From positions 1 through 30,398 of the forward strand of contig CABRDB010000047.1 of assembly GCA_902469555.1 (NCBI GenBank): a DNA stretch of 30,398 nucleotides, read 5' to 3'. This document shows, piece after piece, positions 30,324 through 30,398 of this stretch (within the stretch, counting starts at the first letter, position 1; each line of letters starts with the position of its first letter). The position numbers were made by a program, and so were the translations under genes. The notes under the pieces are model-generated. The model saw only the letters and a list, made by a program, of their open reading frames with translations, did not search any database and was not told where the DNA came from. This DNA is from an uncultured Collinsella sp. Lineage in GTDB: Bacteria; Actinomycetota; Coriobacteriia; Coriobacteriales; Coriobacteriaceae.

Positions 30324-30398
30324 TGGTGGGCGTTAGAAGATTTGAACTTCTGACCTCTTCCGTGTCAGGGAAGCGCTCTCCCCCTGAGCTAAACGCCC
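30324..30398 (-). tRNA. tRNA-Val (anticodon GAC)
   Basis: The minus-strand sequence folds into a full cloverleaf: acceptor GGGCGTT/AACGCCC, D arm AGCTCAGGGGGAGAGC, anticodon stem CTTCC/GGAAG with loop CTGACAC (anticodon GAC), and T arm with TTCAAAT. The discriminator A and CCA are encoded (30327-30324). The 5' end coincides with the window edge at 30398. More tRNAs may follow outside. Confidence 0.95.

Overview
The window looks like a piece of chromosome from a gut coriobacterium, most probably Collinsella or a close relative. This is an inference from gene content, not a database result. The pointers are high GC, dense AGGAGG-type ribosome sites, an anaerobe's class III ribonucleotide reductase, a DUF3793 protein paired with a small flavodoxin, Fe-S aldo/keto reductase, O-acetylhomoserine sulfhydrylase, and wall-anchored surface proteins. 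About thirty protein genes, one tRNA and several clear promoters, operators and terminators can be supported. Nothing looks like a prophage, a transposase gene or a CRISPR array.

Layout. 1-929: the 3' end of a Y-family DNA polymerase gene overlapping a YolD-like partner gene. 926-3466 (minus): a large wall-anchored surface protein that looks like a seven-bladed propeller with a helical insertion. 3740-4123 (minus): a membrane-anchored heavy-metal-binding (HMA) protein behind a CsoR-type copper operator. 4298-5468: DUF3793 protein and flavodoxin. 5586-8690 (minus): a polar amino-acid ABC transporter operon (lipoprotein, permease with an extra extracytoplasmic domain, ATPase). 8838-12158 (minus): endonuclease IV, a Gfo/Idh/MocA oxidoreductase and a ferredoxin-like aldo/keto reductase, with two copies of a 63-nt palindromic repeat in the gaps. 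12321-14129: a cyclase-family hydrolase and a ketopantoate-reductase-family enzyme. 14239-15404 (minus): a small membrane protein and a secreted coiled-coil protein. 15717-17204: metY (minus) with a leader peptide and hairpin, divergent from a LysR regulator (17302). 18304-20824: RNase H, a second Gfo/Idh/MocA oxidoreductase, acylphosphatase and a Fur-family regulator. 20839-22730 (minus): HAD phosphatase, an orphan UreE-like nickel chaperone and a SlyD-type isomerase. 22851-24715: M19 dipeptidase and a YgjP-like metallopeptidase. 24722-26392 (minus): folE, an HD hydrolase and folB. 26459-29689 (minus): nrdG and nrdD under an NrdR-type operator. 30324-30398 (minus): tRNA-Val.

How the parts work together. 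nrdD and nrdG make deoxynucleotides without oxygen. folE and folB make the pterin half of folate, and the HD protein between them is a candidate for the unassigned dephosphorylation step. metY makes homocysteine from O-acetylhomoserine and sulfide; its leader peptide, hairpin and divergent LysR gene suggest control by sulfur amino acids. UreE-like and SlyD are translationally coupled and suggest nickel handling, although no urease gene is present here.

The most unusual signals are the two 63-nt palindromes whose stems differ by compensatory changes, the metY leader peptide with its overlapping hairpin, a MITE-like inverted repeat flanked by 8-bp direct repeats at the nrdG ribosome site, and the orphan UreE/SlyD pair.
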